Of a stretch of DNA of 64,000 nucleotides, positions 28,909-42,700 are shown piece after piece. The position numbers were made by a program, and so were the translations under genes. Position 1 is the first letter of the stretch. Each line of letters opens with the position of its first letter. Below the pieces are notes generated by a model, which saw only the letters and a list, made by a program, of their open reading frames with translations, did not search any database and was not told the origin of the DNA. Source of the stretch: Lepus europaeus (taxonomy: Eukaryota; Chordata; Mammalia; Lagomorpha; Leporidae); assembly GCF_033115175.1 (NCBI RefSeq), contig NC_084840.1, positions 73,857,179 through 73,921,178 on the forward strand, written 5' to 3'.

Positions 28909-31900
28909 GTGAGTGGGCCCGGGTGGCTCCCTCCGTCCAGGAGGGCTGGGGTGAGGGTGCGGGTCCCAGGGGCCCGCTTGTGAGGCTTCTTTTGGGGTCT
29001 GCGCTGGGTGAGTCAGCTGCGCAACTCAGTGGAGTCATCTTCCCTGCACCCCCGGCTCCATGGGGACCTGGGGGTCTTCGACACCCCATTCCTCCTAATC
29101 CACCTGCCCCGAAGATATGAATTTGGAAAAGTTTGCAGCTTGGGTGTGGAAATGGATAGTGCGGTGCCAGCCGTCCAGGCACTAACTAACCTGCTCTCTG
29201 ACTTAACTTGCCTCTGAAGAGAAAAAGCATGATTAGAATTCAGGATCAGGTGCAGAAGGAAAACTAAGCTCTTCCACGCTGCATTTCTAACAAGCATTTG
29301 TTGAGTGTTGACTGTAGGATAGGCTGAGTTCTATCTTGGTCGAAACTGTGGACTTATCCGGAGCTGCACTGTCAGAATTAGGCAGCAGAGCCATGTGGCT
29401 TATTCGTTGTGTGATTTGGGGCAGTTCACGTTGTCTTTGCCTGTTCACTTCTCTGTAAAGTGGAAATAATAATAATTATACCTCCTTGTAGGCTTGTTGT
29501 TTTAAGTGTTTTAAATCAGTGAATTATATGCGAGGTGGTTTTGGGAGTCCTAGAACAAGCCTGTGTGTCAGGCTGTGGAGTTTATACTTTTCCACTAAGC
29601 GAGGTGGATGATGGAACCCAGAATTGAAGACCTTGAGAGCAGGCTAGTGATGTGATCATATTTTTTTCTTTGGAGATTAGATTGGATAGTAATGAAAGAA
29701 CATAGAGGCAACTGGAATAATCGCATCCAGTTTCTGCACATGAGTGAGACGTCTTAGGTTGGACTCTCATTATACGGTTACTGTCTGGCAATTCTCTTTA
29801 GTTCTTTCCGTTCTAAGTCAACGTGAGATTCTCATAGAGAAAACTAGAGACTAGAACAGTGAACAGCCACATGTCCACTCCCCAGTGTTGTCGTCTGCTT
29901 GGATTACAGTACCAACACCATGGACCGAGTGGTCTGTTTCTCACAGTTACAGAGCCTGGGCAGGCTGAGGTCAGGTTCTGGGATTGCTGGGTGTTGGTGA
30001 GGACCCTTTTCCTGGGTCATAGGGGACAGTACTTCTTTATCCTTCCAAGATGGGGAGAGAGCAGCTCTAGCTCTTTTTCTTTTTTTTTTTTTTTCCCCTA
30101 TATTTTATTTATGAGAGAGGGAGAGACACAGAGAAAAGTGTTCCATTTGCTGGTTCACTCCCCAGATGGCTGCAACTGCTGGAGCTGTGCTGATCCAAAG
30201 CCAGGAGCCAGGAGCCAGGAGCTTCTTCCAGGTCTCCCACGCGGGTGCAGGGGCCCAAGGACTTGGGCTTCCACTGCTTTCCCAGGCCACAGCAGAGAGC
30301 TGCATCAGAGGTGGAGCAGCTGGGACTCGAATTGGCACCCATGTGAGATGCTGGTGCCACAGGCAGAGGCTTAGCCCACTATGCCACAATGCTGGCCCCC
30401 TCTAGACTTTTTTTCTTATAAGGGTAATAATACCACCATAGAGGCTCGACCCTGACAGTTTTGTCTAAACAAAATTATCTCCCAAAGGCCCATTTCCACT
30501 TTTTTTTTTTTTTTAAAGATTTATTTATTCATTTAAAAGGCAGAGTTAGAGAGAGGGGGAGAGACAGAGATTTCACTCCCAAATGTCTACAATGACCGGG
30601 GCTGAGAAAGACTCCACTTCTAACATCTTGTTAAGGATTAGGATTTCATTGTGAATTTTGGAGGATATAGGCTTGCAGTTTTTTCTTTAAAGATTTATTT
30701 TATTTATTTGACAGAGTTACAGAGAAGTAGACACACACACACGCACACACACACAGAGAACGAGAGATCTTCCATCCACTAGTTCACTCCCCAAATGGCT
30801 GTGACGGCTGGAGTTGAGCTGATCCAAAGCCAGAGCCAGAAGCTAGAAGCCAGGAGCTTCTTCGGGGTCTCCCGTGTGGTTGCAGGGCCCAAGGACTTGG
30901 GCCATCTTCCGCTGCTTTCCCAGGCCATAGCGGAGAGCTGGATCAGAAGTGGAGCAGCCGGGACTAAAACCAGCGCCCACATAGGATGCCACTGCAGGCG
31001 GCGGCTTTACCTGCTATGCCACAGTGCCAACCCCAAACATGCAGCTTTAACGGTTGATGTATTTTGCCATATTTTCTCTTAAAAAAATGTCACCTGAGAG
31101 GCAGTTCACTCCCCCAAATGCCTGCAACAGCTAGGGCTGGGCCAGGTTGAAGCTGGGAGCCAAGAATTCAGTTCTAGTGTCAGGGACCCAGCCACTTGAG
31201 TCATCACCTGCTACCTCTCAGAGTGTGTGTTAGAGGGAAGCTGAAACTAGGAGCAAAGCCAGGAGTCAAACCAGGCTCTGCAATATAGGATGTGGACTCC
31301 AGTGTAGGAGGCAGGTGTCCCAAGTGGTGATTAGCCACTAGGCCAAATGCTCACCCTGCCATACTTACATGTCACTGAAGTGTTTTAAAGTGAGTTATAA
31401 ATATCAGAGTATTTCACCGCTAAGTACTTAAGTGTGCGTTTCTGAAATGTCAGGACATAGGGGTGGAAGCTAGGACACCGTAAGGATGCCCGTGTCCCTC
31501 ATCAGGTCGAGTTCCTGGGTCAGGATGTGGCTCCACTCCCCATTCCAGCTTCCTGCTAATACAGACCTTGGGAGGCAGAAGTGATGGCTCAAGAAATTGG
31601 GTTCCTGCCGGTCGTGAGACCTGAACTGAGCTGCCGTCTGGCAGCCTCTGCCCCATTGAGGGGCTGCTGCAGGTATCTGGAGAGTGAAGCAGTGGATGGG
31701 AGCTTTTCCCCCCCCATCTCTGCCCATCAAATAAATATCAGTTAATCAATCAATCAATCAATATGGTATCAAGATAACCACAATATAGGTCATCAACAAG
31801 ACAAAGCTAGTAAATTCCTATCATCTACACACTCTGTATTCACGCTTCCTGCTTGTTGCCCAAATTATTTAAAAGCAGTTTTTTCAAACCAAAATTCAGT

Positions 31901-34900
31901 TAAAATCCATAAATTGGATTGGTTGTTAGGACTTTTTTTATTTTAAGTAGACTTTAGTTTTTATGTTGTTTTTGGTTTATAGCAAAAAGCAGCTGGAACC
32001 CACTCCCAAACACTCCCCTACTTAACAACATCCTTCCCTAGAATGGTACATTTGTTATAGCGGATAAACCTATATTGACACATCATTACCATCTAAAGTC
32101 CATCTTACATTAAGGCTCACTCTTGGTGTTGTACATTCTGTGAGCTTAAATAATGATAGGAATCCACCATTATAGCATCTTACAGAGTAGTTTCTGGCCC
32201 CCCAAATCTTCTGTGTCTTGGGTTATTGGAACTTTTAATTCTCTCACAATTCTAAATTTGTAACAGGATCCCTCTCCCCTTTTTTCTTTTCTTTAATTTA
32301 AAAAAATTTCTTCTTTTCTTATTTTTTTTCTTTGTGTTGATTTGTGAAGGAGGCCAATCAGTTGTCTGTAGCATTCCCATGCTATGAACTGCTTCCTTCT
32401 GGTTGTCTTTGGCCTTCATCTTCTAGCTCTTATAGTTCCTGTCAGCTGGAACTTGGATATAAAGGCTTGATTAGGTTCAGGTTAAACATTTTAAGGAAGA
32501 ATATTTTGTAGGTGGCCCTGTGTGTTTCATATTGGCTCACATAAGGAAGTCTGTACTGTTTAATTATGCTAAGATGATTAAATAAGGGTGACAGCCTGTA
32601 AAGAAATATTTTTCCCTATGTGAGAGCAACTTTACTAGTGGGTTAATATTTGAAATCATGTCCGCATATCTAATTTCCCTTTAACCTTTTTTTTTTTTTT
32701 TTTTTGTCAGGCAGAGTGGACAGTGAGAGAGAGAGACAGAGAGAAAGGTCTTCCTTTTGCCGTTGGTTCACCCTCCAATGGCCGCCGCGGTAGGCGCGCT
32801 GCGGCCGGCACACCATGCTGATCCGATGGCAGGAGCCAGGTACTTATCCTGGTCTCCCATGGGGTGCAGGGCCCAAGCACTTGGGCCATCCTCCACTGCA
32901 CTCCCTGGCCACAGCAGAGAGCTGGCCTGGAAGAGGGGCAACCGGGACAGGATCGGTGCCCCGACCGGGACTAGAACCCGGTGTGCCGGCGCCTCAAGGC
33001 GGAGGATTAGCCTAGTGAGCCGCGGCACCGGCCCCATTAACCTTTTACCTGTGTATTGTAGCATCCTTATCTGAGTCAGTTATTTCATTAGGAGTTGCAA
33101 AGTGGTTTTCTTTTTTCTTTTTTTAAGATTTATTTTTATTTATTTGAAATACAGAGTTACAGAGAGTTGTAGAAAGAGAGAGAGCTCTTCCAGCCGCTGG
33201 TTCACTCCCCAAATGGCCACAGTGGCCGGCCTGGGCCGATCCGAAGTCTGGAGCTGGGACCTTCTTCCAGGTCTCCCAAGCAGGTGCAGGGGCCAAGGAC
33301 TTCCCGTAGCAGAGAGCTGGATCAGAAGTGGAGCAATTGGGACTTGAACCAGCACCGATATGGGATCGTGCGGCAGCACTTCAGGCTAGAGCTTTTAGCC
33401 CTCTGCACCACAGCACTCGGCCCGCAAAGTGGTTTTCTAGTTATGTGTGCATTTATTATTTGAAGCTATTCTTTTGTAAAAATGAGCTTTTGCTCATCAA
33501 CTTGGGCTGTTTGGTTATGTTTAAACTTTGTCCTGAAATGTAATTCCTATTGGAAAAGAACAAGTTTTTTTTGTTGTTGTTTGTTTTTTAAAGATTCATT
33601 TTATTTATTTGAAAGGCAGAGGTAGAGAGGTAGAGACAGAGAGGTCTTCCATCCGCTGGTTCACTCTCCATATGGCTGCAACGGTCGGTGCTGAGCCGAG
33701 CTGATCTGAAGTTAGGAGCCAGGGACTTCCTCTGGGTCTCCCACGTGGGTGCAGGGGCCCAAGGACTTGGGCCATCTTCTACTGCTTTCCCAGGCCACAG
33801 CAGAGAGCTGGATTGAAGAGGAGCAACCAGGACTCGAACCGGCACCCATATGGGATGCCTGCACTTTGGGCCAGGGCTTTAATCCTCTGCGCCACAGTGC
33901 TGGATGTTTGTTTTTTTTAAAGATTTGTTTATTTATTTGAGAGGCAGTGTTTCAGAGAGAGAGAAAGGGAGAGACAGAGAGAAAAATCTTCCATCCACTG
34001 GTTCATTCCCCAAATGGCCGCAATGGCTGGAGCTGTGCTGACCCAAAGTCAGGAGCCAGGAGCTTCTTCTGGGCCTCCTATGCGGGTGCAGGAGTCCAAG
34101 CATTTGGACCATCTTCCACTGCTTTCCCAGGCCATCAGGAGAGAGGTGGATTGGAAGAGGAGCAGCCGGGACATGAACCGGTGCCCATGTGGGATATAGG
34201 TGCTGCAGACAGAGACCTAACCCACTATGCCATAGCACTGGCCCCAGCGAACAAGTTATTAATTCTTTCTTTTAATTACCAATTTTCAGAGTAATGCGTG
34301 TTTGCCATGAGAGCAATTCATACCCTTCCCTACCTGGGACAGTAGCCTAAGGCTGGAGGAAATTGACCCCTACAGGTTTCCTCTCCTGCTTTCTATCCTC
34401 CAGTATTGGAAGGTGAATGGAGAGGAAGGTTGGAATCAGGGTATTTCTCTCCACCCCATCTACTCCTTTGGGTGTGTAGGATTTAATGCCATTATTTCAT
34501 TTTAATTTTACTGATTTATTTCTAAAATTTGTATAATGATGTTGGGTTGGTTTTTTGTTGTTGTTGTTCCTTTATGAGATTAATACTAAGTATCCTTTCA
34601 AGTTAGATTTAATTGTGATTCTTAACAGGTAGGGCTCCGATGAAGCAAAAATTGTGTAGGTGATCCTGGATGACTGAAGAGTGGGAAACTGCTGTGTGTC
34701 GAAATCGGGACAGTGGCAGTGGGACTGAACAGAGGGGCTGCATATGAACTATTAAGAAGACTGGACAGACTTAGCAACAAATTGTGCGTCAAAGCAGGCA
34801 GAATCTTGGACGCTGTCTATCCTGGCGTGGGTGGCTGGCCATGAGGTGGTGTGGTTCACTGAGTGACAGGGAGCGTGTAAGAGGCACAGTTTCCAGTTCT

Positions 34901-37900
34901 GTTACAGAGTAGTGAAGAATCAAGTTCGGGTATTAAGCAGAATAAATAAATGCTAAGTCAAAACGTGTATGTTTTTTACAATCATCTTACTGATGATTGA
35001 TGTAAGTTAAGGAGATTTGTGTGATGTGCAACAGTGTATTTTGGATAATGAGCTGGAGAAGAAGGCCAATGTAGATAGTTTGAGTGGTGGAAATTCACAA
35101 ATGACCCATTTTTACTTCATTTTATTCCTTGAACTATTTGCATAATGCCCTCTGTGAAGTATGTGCTCAGTAAGAATTGGTTAAATTGAGTACAAAAAAT
35201 GAAATCACTCTTCTGTTACTGTGCTCAGTAGTGTTTGCTATTAATGTCTGTTTTCTATAGCACTGTTTTTCTGTCTCTTTGATCTCGGGGATTATTTTGA
35301 TTAGCAGAGTTGCAAAACTCAACTCCATTAAAAATAAACTGTGGAGTGATTATAACTGGTGATTTGATTATTATTATTATTTTTTTTTTTACAATTTAAC
35401 ATCAAAGAGCAAATGTTAGGGTTTAATTAAATACTTCTATTTAGAGTCCATTTTGATGACTTAAATAAGAATTTCAGTGTTACCTTTGCATTTTTTTGTA
35501 GAATGGCTTTAAGTGTCATTGTATGTCAGAATCTCATCAGAGACAACTATTGTTGGCTTCAGAGAATCCTCAGCAGTTTATGGATTATTTTTCAGAGTAA
35601 GTAATTCAAAGACATCCTTATCTCATAAGCTTTACTCAGTTGAACATTTAATAGATGCTTAATGTTTTATACATTGGAGGTTCTGTTATTCCTTATGTGT
35701 TAGCATGATAGCTGTATTCTCTGTATGCCTAGTTTTCATCTTTTGAAAATTCGTCACAGTACCAAATGGTTACAAAAGTATTTCTCAGTTATCCTTCCTT
35801 CCTTCCACTTCAACTGGGAAACTAGGAAACTGTCTTTCATTCTAACACACTTGTGACTTGGAATGCAGGCCATATTATCGGACTGCCTGATCTCAAATCC
35901 TTCTCCACTTAGGAGCGCTGTCTCTGGATGAGCGTCTTAAGTTTATCTGTGCTTTTGTCTCCTCATCTGTAAACTGATCCTTTGGAGGATTTATGGGAAG
36001 AGTAAATCAGTTTATACCTCGTATTTTTAAAGTACTTCGAAAAGTGCCCCTCCTGGATTAAGATCATCTGTTAAAGGGACAGGTATTTGGCCTAGTGGTT
36101 AGAACATTGGTTGGCATGTCTGCCTTCCATATTGGAGTGCCTGCCTTCCAGTCTCAGCTCTGCTTCTGGTTCCAGCTTCCTTCTCATGCAGATCCTGGAA
36201 GTGAAGGCTCGCGTAATTGGGTCCCTGCCGCCCATGTACTAGGCCTGGATTGAGTTTCTGGCTCTCCATTGCAAGCATTTGGGGAATGCACTAGGAGATG
36301 GGAGCTCACTGTCTCTCTGCTGCCCAAATAAATGTCTTTTAAAAAATCATCTGTTAATTATTATCATTAATATTTACCCTTGCTTCTATCTGTCTCTTTT
36401 CAAGCTTTTAGATCTTTGGTCTGAGGATATCTTTACATTCTTAAAAATGATTTGAAGATACCACAGAAATTTTGTTTATGTAGATTATATGTAGTAACAT
36501 TTAGAAAGTAAAACTGAGATATCCTAAAAATGTTTTACCAGTCCATTTAAAAATAATAATACACTTGGGGCCAGTGCTGTGGCACAGCAGGTTAATGCCC
36601 TGGCCTGAAGCACCGGCATCCCATATGGGTGCCGGTTCGAGGCCCAGCTGCTTAACTTCCAATCCAGCTCTCTGCTGTGGCCCGGGAAAGCAGTAGAAGA
36701 TGGCCCAAGTCGTTGGGCCCCTGCACCCACATGAGAAACCCAGAAGAAGCTCCTGGCTCCTGGCTTTGGGTTGGTGCATCTCCGGCTGTTGCAGCCAGTT
36801 GCATGGAAGACCTCTCTTACTCTTTGTCTCTCCTCTCTCTGTGTAACTCTGACTTTCAAATAAATAAATAAATCTTTTTTAAAAAATACATTTATTACAT
36901 ATTTAAATAAACATTTTTAATTTAAAAGTTTCTGCATAAATAAACATGTATTATTACTTTATATTTTTACAGATCTCTTTAGTGTCTCACTTAATAGAAG
37001 ATGGCTGGATTTTGATATCTTCTTTATTTAGTCATTGCAAAATGTTTTGATTGAAACACATTTAAAAAAGCCTCATTTGGCATAGATACATAGTTGGAAA
37101 GGAGAGTATTTTAATAATCTTTTCAGATAATTTTGGATAGTCTTTTGATACTGTGCAAAACACAGTGTATGCAGTTTTTTTTTTTTTTAAAGATTGATTT
37201 GTATATTGAAAATCAGACATGGAGAGAGAGAGAGAGATTTTCCATCTGTTGGTTCACTCCCAGATGGCCACAATGGCCAGGGGTGGGCTAGGTTAAAGCC
37301 AGGAGCCAGGAACTCTATCCAGTTTCCTACCAGGATGGCAGGGGCACAAGTACTCAAGTCATCTTTTGCTGCTTTCTCAGGTGCATTAGCAGGAGGCTGA
37401 AGTGGAGCAGTGAGGACGCACGGGCAGTGCTCCCATGAGATGCCAGCACGGCAGGTGGCAGCTGAACTTGCTGCGCCGCAGCGCCGGCCCTGTGCAGTTT
37501 CTTACACGTTAGCTGCATGCAGATTCTGAAACCAGATCAGTCAACTTTTTATATTCTTTTAAATTAAAATCTACTGTCGATTTCTTTGAGTAGATCTTTA
37601 CCCATGCATGATTGTGTAACGTGTGGGTCATTTGAAAAATACTGGTGCACTGAGTTACACAGATCTTCCAGGTAGTGACACGTTTCATTATATAATGTCC
37701 TAAGACCATATTCCTTAATATCAACACTAATGTCATCAGAAACGTCTTTAAATGTTCAGAAGTGTTACAGGCTCACAGTGCTAGATTCTCATTTATCAAA
37801 ACTTTAATTTTTTTTTTTTTTTGACAGGCAGAGTGGATAGTGAGAGAGAGAGACAGAGAGAAAGGTCTTCCTTTTTGCCGTTGGTTCACCCTCCAATGGC

Positions 37901-39713
37901 CGCTGCGGCCGGCGCATCGCACTGATCCGAAGCCAGGAGCCAGGTGCTTCTCCTGGTCTCCCATTTGGGTGCAGGGCCCAAGGTCTTGGGCCATCCTCCA
38001 CTGCCTTCCTGGGCCATAGCAGAGAGCTGGCCTGGAAGAGGGGCAACCGGGATAGAATCCGGTGCCCCAACCGGGACTAGAACCCGGTGTGCCGGCGCCG
38101 CAAGTCAAAACTTTAATTTTTATCAGAGAGAGAGGGAGAGAGAAAAAGATCCATCTTCCATCTGCTGGTTGACTCCCCAGATGGCTACAACAACCATGAC
38201 TGGGCGAGGCCAAGCCAGGAGATGGAACTTGATCCAGGTCTCTCACGTGGGTACAGGGGCCCAAGGACTTGGGCCATCTTCTGCTACTTTCCCAGGTGTT
38301 ATTAGCAGGGAGCTGAATCAGAATTGGAGCACCCTGGGACTGAACTGGCACCCATATGGGATACTGGAGTTGCACCACAATACTGGCCCTCAAAACTCTG
38401 ATTTTTGCTTAAAAATTTAAATTTTGTCATTGGCAGCTTTCATTTGTTTTCCTTGTTGTGACAGGCTGATTTTGTTTATTTTGAGAAAAGTTATACCAGA
38501 TACTCAATTTGGCATGACAGCGGTTTATGTGTCAGGGTTTTTTTTGTTTGTTTGTTTTTTCTTCAGGTAAAATGATATTCCTTGTAAAAAATATTTCAGT
38601 TTGCAATCCAGTCATGCAGGTGTTTTTCTCAAGACAACTGCTATGTATATAGCAGCAGAAGTAGTTTTTAAGATTTACTTATTTTATTTGAAAGAGTCAC
38701 AAAGAAAGAGAGAGAGACAGATAGAAAGATCTTCCATCTGCTGGTTTACTGCCCCCATGGCCACAACAGCCATGGTTGGGCCAGGCTGAAGCCAGGAACC
38801 AGGAGCTTCTTCCAGGTTTCCCATGTTGGTGACAGGGGCCCAAGCACCTGGGCCATCTTCTGCTGCTCTTCCCAGGTCATTATCAGGGAGCTGGATCAGA
38901 AGTGGAGCAGCTCTACACGAACCAGCACCCATATGGGATGCCCACATTGCAACTGGTAGCTTTACCTGCTACACCACAATGCCAGTCCCTCAGATGTGTT
39001 TTTGAGGATTAAGATTTAATACAATCAGTAATTTTAGTGCTTCATCAAGGACATTCTAGATGAAGTTGCTTGGTTGTTCCTACGTGTTCATGGTGGTGAG
39101 GAATACACTGCTATTGCAGTGTGATGTGGCTGCCCACTGCCTTCCCTTGTGTGCTGAGCTCCCAACAGGTTTACCCTCCATTGCTTTTTTTTTTTTTTTT
39201 TAATATTTATTTATTTATTTGAGAGGGAGAGAGAGAGAGGTTGTCCATCCCACTGCCTTCCTGAACCTCCTGCAGGCTGACTTCTGCCACTTTACTCTCC
39301 TGAAGAGTCACCTGTACCTTTTTGCATCTTCATCTTTCTGGATCTCTCTTCAGTGGGTCACGCTCATAACTCTTCATGAAGACATCACTGTTTTATTTTC
39401 TTTCGTGGTTTTCCTACTTACTTCCTTTATGCTTTCTCTGTGCATTAACTCCTTTTCTTCACCCAGCTCTTCATTTTGGGAAAGTCCTTCAAGTTGCCTG
39501 CTTGGCTGCTTTTCATCCCACTCTACCTAGTCTCCTTGAATCTCACTGGCCCTCTGTTTACTTTATGCGTGGGTGCCTCCTAAATCTTCATGTTCATTCC
39601 TGGTGTTTGTCTTGAGCTGGATGTTCCCCCTTGGGCAATTTAATCTGAATTTCAGATGCCTGTCTCAAAGTGAGCATTTCTAAAGCTGAACTCAGTATTT
39701 TTTCTGCTATACC

Positions 39714-39767
<54 letters not shown>

Positions 39768-42700
39768 TATAAGAGTTTATTTATTTGAGAGGCAGAGTGA
39801 TATAGAGAGAAGATAAGACAGAGAGATGTATCTTCATTCAATCTGCTGGTTCATTAACTAAATACCTGCAGCAGCTAGAGCTGGGCCAGGCCAAAGCCAG
39901 GAGCCAAGAACTCTGTCTGGGTCTCCCATGTGAGTAGCAGGAACCCAAGTATTTGGGCCATCATCTGCTGCCTCCAAGGTGTATTAGCAGGGAGGTAGAC
40001 TGGAAGTGCATTGTAGCTGGGACTTGAACCAGGCACTCGCTGTACCACGGTGCCCATTCTTCACACCTGCTTGTTACTCTATGTTGGCTAATAAGCTGTC
40101 TATGCAGCCTCCTAAGCTAGAAACCTTGAATTCTCTGAGGATTCCCTCTCGTCAGTTCTACGTGATGGCCTTTAAACTGGGGTCCTTTCCTTTCTCATTG
40201 CAATGGTAACAGTCCTCAGCATCTCTCACCTAAAGTCTTTTTTTGTTTGTTTTTTTGTTAATATTCATTTACTTATTTGAAAGGTGGAGCTGCAGAGAGA
40301 GAGAGAGAAATTCTTCCATCTATTGGTTCACTGCCCAAATGGCCCCAAAGGCCAGGACTGAGCTGAACTGAAGCCAGGAGTTTCATGCGGGTCTTCATGT
40401 GGATGCAGGAGTCCTAGTACTTGGGCCATCTTCTGCTGCTTTCCCAAGCACATTAGCAGGGAGCTGGGTCAAAAGGACTTGAACCGATGCCCATATAGGG
40501 TGCCGGCTTCACAGGTAGCAGCTTAACCCACTGCCCCACGACACCAGCCCCATCACATAAAGTATTTCAGTGACTTCCTCACTAGTTTCCAGGCTGCAGC
40601 TTCAGCTCGTCCTATACATGTTTATACCAGTGTGTCTCAAAACCCTCCTTGTGTCAAAATTGGAAGGCTTCTTGGCAAGTCAGCAAACCCCACTTCCAGC
40701 TCTGTAGGCCAGGGCTGGAAGTTTTGTGTTTCTCTCAAGTTCCCAGGGGATGCAGCAGCCGCTGGCCTGGGAACCACAGTCTGAGAATTATTATTGTCTA
40801 CCGTCTGCCAGGATTATCTTTGTAAACCACAGATTTGAACAAATTTATTTTGATACTAAATTATTTAGCGCTTTTCCATTGCCTGCATGAAACCTGCCCG
40901 CTACAACATATAGATACTTCAAAAGTTAACCCAAACCTTATTTTTATTTTCTAGCCACAACTCTCCTCCCTGCTGACCCCCAATCACCATCATCTTTGTA
41001 TCCTTTCTCTAACTTGATGTTTTCATATCCATGCCTGCTGAGAATGGCCTTCGCCTCCTCTTCACCTATAAAAGTCCGTTTTATACTTCTCTGCGCACAT
41101 TAAGATCACCTCTAAAGAGGTGCAGACATTTAGCCTCGCAGTTAAGGCCCCAGTTCAGATGGCTGAGTCCCACACTGGAGTACCGGGATTCCCAGCTCCA
41201 GCTTCTGACTCCAGCTTCCGGCCACTACAGACCATGAGTGACTCAAGTAACTGAGTTCCTGTCACCCACGGAACACGAACTTAGCTTAGCTTAGCTTCTG
41301 CCTTCAACCTCAGCCCTATCTCAGCCTTTATGGTGCTTTTAGGGAGTGAACCAATGGTTAGGAATTTTGTCTCTCCCTCTCTCTCTCTGTCTTGTAGCCT
41401 CATAAATAAATAAATATTTATTTCTTTTGAAAGAGAAAGGAGAAACTAGGAGAGAGATCTTCCATCATTTGGTTCACTTCCCAGATGGCCGCAACAGTCA
41501 GTGCCAGGCCATGCTGAAGCTGGGAGCTTCATATGGGTCCCCCATGCAGGTGGCAAGGACCCAAACACTTGGGCCATCTTCCCCTGCTTTTTCCAGGGAG
41601 CTGGATTGGAAAAACATCTGGGACACGAACCAGTGTCCATATGTGATGCTGGAGTGATATGCAGCAGCTTTACCTATCATGCCAGCCCCAACAATTTTTT
41701 TTATTTATTTGGCAGGTAGAGTTATAGACAGTGAGAGAGAGACAGAGAGAAAGGTCTTCATTCCGTTAGTTCACTCCCCAAATGGCCACCAAGATTGGCA
41801 CTGCACCGATCCGAAGCAGGGAGCCAGGTGCTTCCTCCTGGTCTCCCTTGCAGGTGCAGGGGCCCAAGCACTTGGGGCATCCTCCACTGCCCTCCCGGGC
41901 CACAGCAGAGAGCTGGACTGGAAAAGAAGCAACCGGGACAGAATCTGGCGCCCCAACCAGGACTAGAACCCGGCGCCCATATGGGATGCCGGCGCCTCAA
42001 GGGGAGGATTAACCAAGTGAGCCACAGTGCCAGCCCCCAACAAATATTTTTTAAAAAATTAAATCACTGTGGGTGTCTCCCTCAACTCTTTTTATGATAT
42101 TTTTATATATTACTTTTTTAGTTTAACTTCTGTTATAATTGGGTTATCATTATAATTATTATAATTGTTATAAGTGTTAGATTGTAACCTCCTTGAAGGT
42201 CAAGGTTTACGTTTTATTCACCTGTTATATAGCAATTAACACAGTATACAGTTTAGAGGGACATATTGTATAAGGGCAATTTGGTGATCATAGGTAGAGT
42301 GAGATTATTGTACCATATTCAGGACTGCTAAGAGACTTTGTGAAGGATCCTCTCCAAAGGTACATTGCTGTCTTACCAGGAGAGAAAGTTTCAGTTTCAA
42401 ACAGACTTTTTTTATCTTTAGCCCTTAAAGGCTATAACCTCTTAGCATCCTTTCCTTGTTCGGTTTTTATAGGTTCACAGCAGATATTTGTATGTCATTA
42501 AAACTGTACAGTTGCTTACATTTTAGATGTAAGATGATGCTGTGTATTTACGGAAATGTCCTTAATGCTTTCTTTTTTTATTAGGGAATTCCGAAATGAC
42601 TTTCTCGAACTTCTCAGAAGACGCTTTGGTAAATATCTTATGTATTGTGCAAATAATAATTTTATACCCAGGCAGTCTTCTCAGGATCAACGCTGTCCTA

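Larger units (their letters stand above)
28150..28990. promoter_or_regulatory. CpG-rich bidirectional promoter of ATP5F1C and KIN
   Basis: The stretch is far richer in CpG than the rest of the window and contains both start codons, 261 bp apart on opposite strands. No TATA box is visible. Candidate elements are a TGCGCGCGCGCGCA palindrome (28,576-28,589), two TCTCGCGA motifs (28,641 and 28,651) and an ETS-like GCTTCCGG (28,741). Head-to-head promoters of this kind commonly drive housekeeping genes; co-regulation of an OXPHOS subunit with a DNA-repair/RNA protein is inferred from layout only. Confidence 0.9.
28909..35501 (+). other. KIN: KIN intron 1
   Basis: 6.6 kb. After about 80 bases of CpG-rich sequence it contains a MIR (29.4 kb), eight full or partial minus-strand CSINEs, one old plus-strand CSINE and an L1 3' UTR fragment (31.9-32.7 kb). 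29,520-30,075 and 34,250-35,500 show no recognisable feature. Confidence 0.8.
35597..42584 (+). other. KIN: KIN intron 2
   Basis: 7.0 kb with a MIR (35.85 kb), about a dozen CSINEs, a (CT)n(GT)n tract and an old LINE-like piece around 39.25-39.7, 40.06-40.2 and 40.56-40.9 kb. 36,890-37,175, 37,495-37,795, 38,400-38,665 and 42,040-42,584 show nothing recognisable. Confidence 0.8.

Noticed and set aside
28875-29120. Open frames across the CpG-rich KIN exon 1 and intron 1 boundary
   Set aside because: They are explained by high GC and few stops; only the frame from 28,795 matches KIN and it ends at a consensus donor.
39250-39660. A 103-codon open frame near 39,219-39,530 as a gene
   Set aside because: It begins in a CSINE tail, runs through LINE-like sequence, and has no flanking splice sites or recognisable domain.
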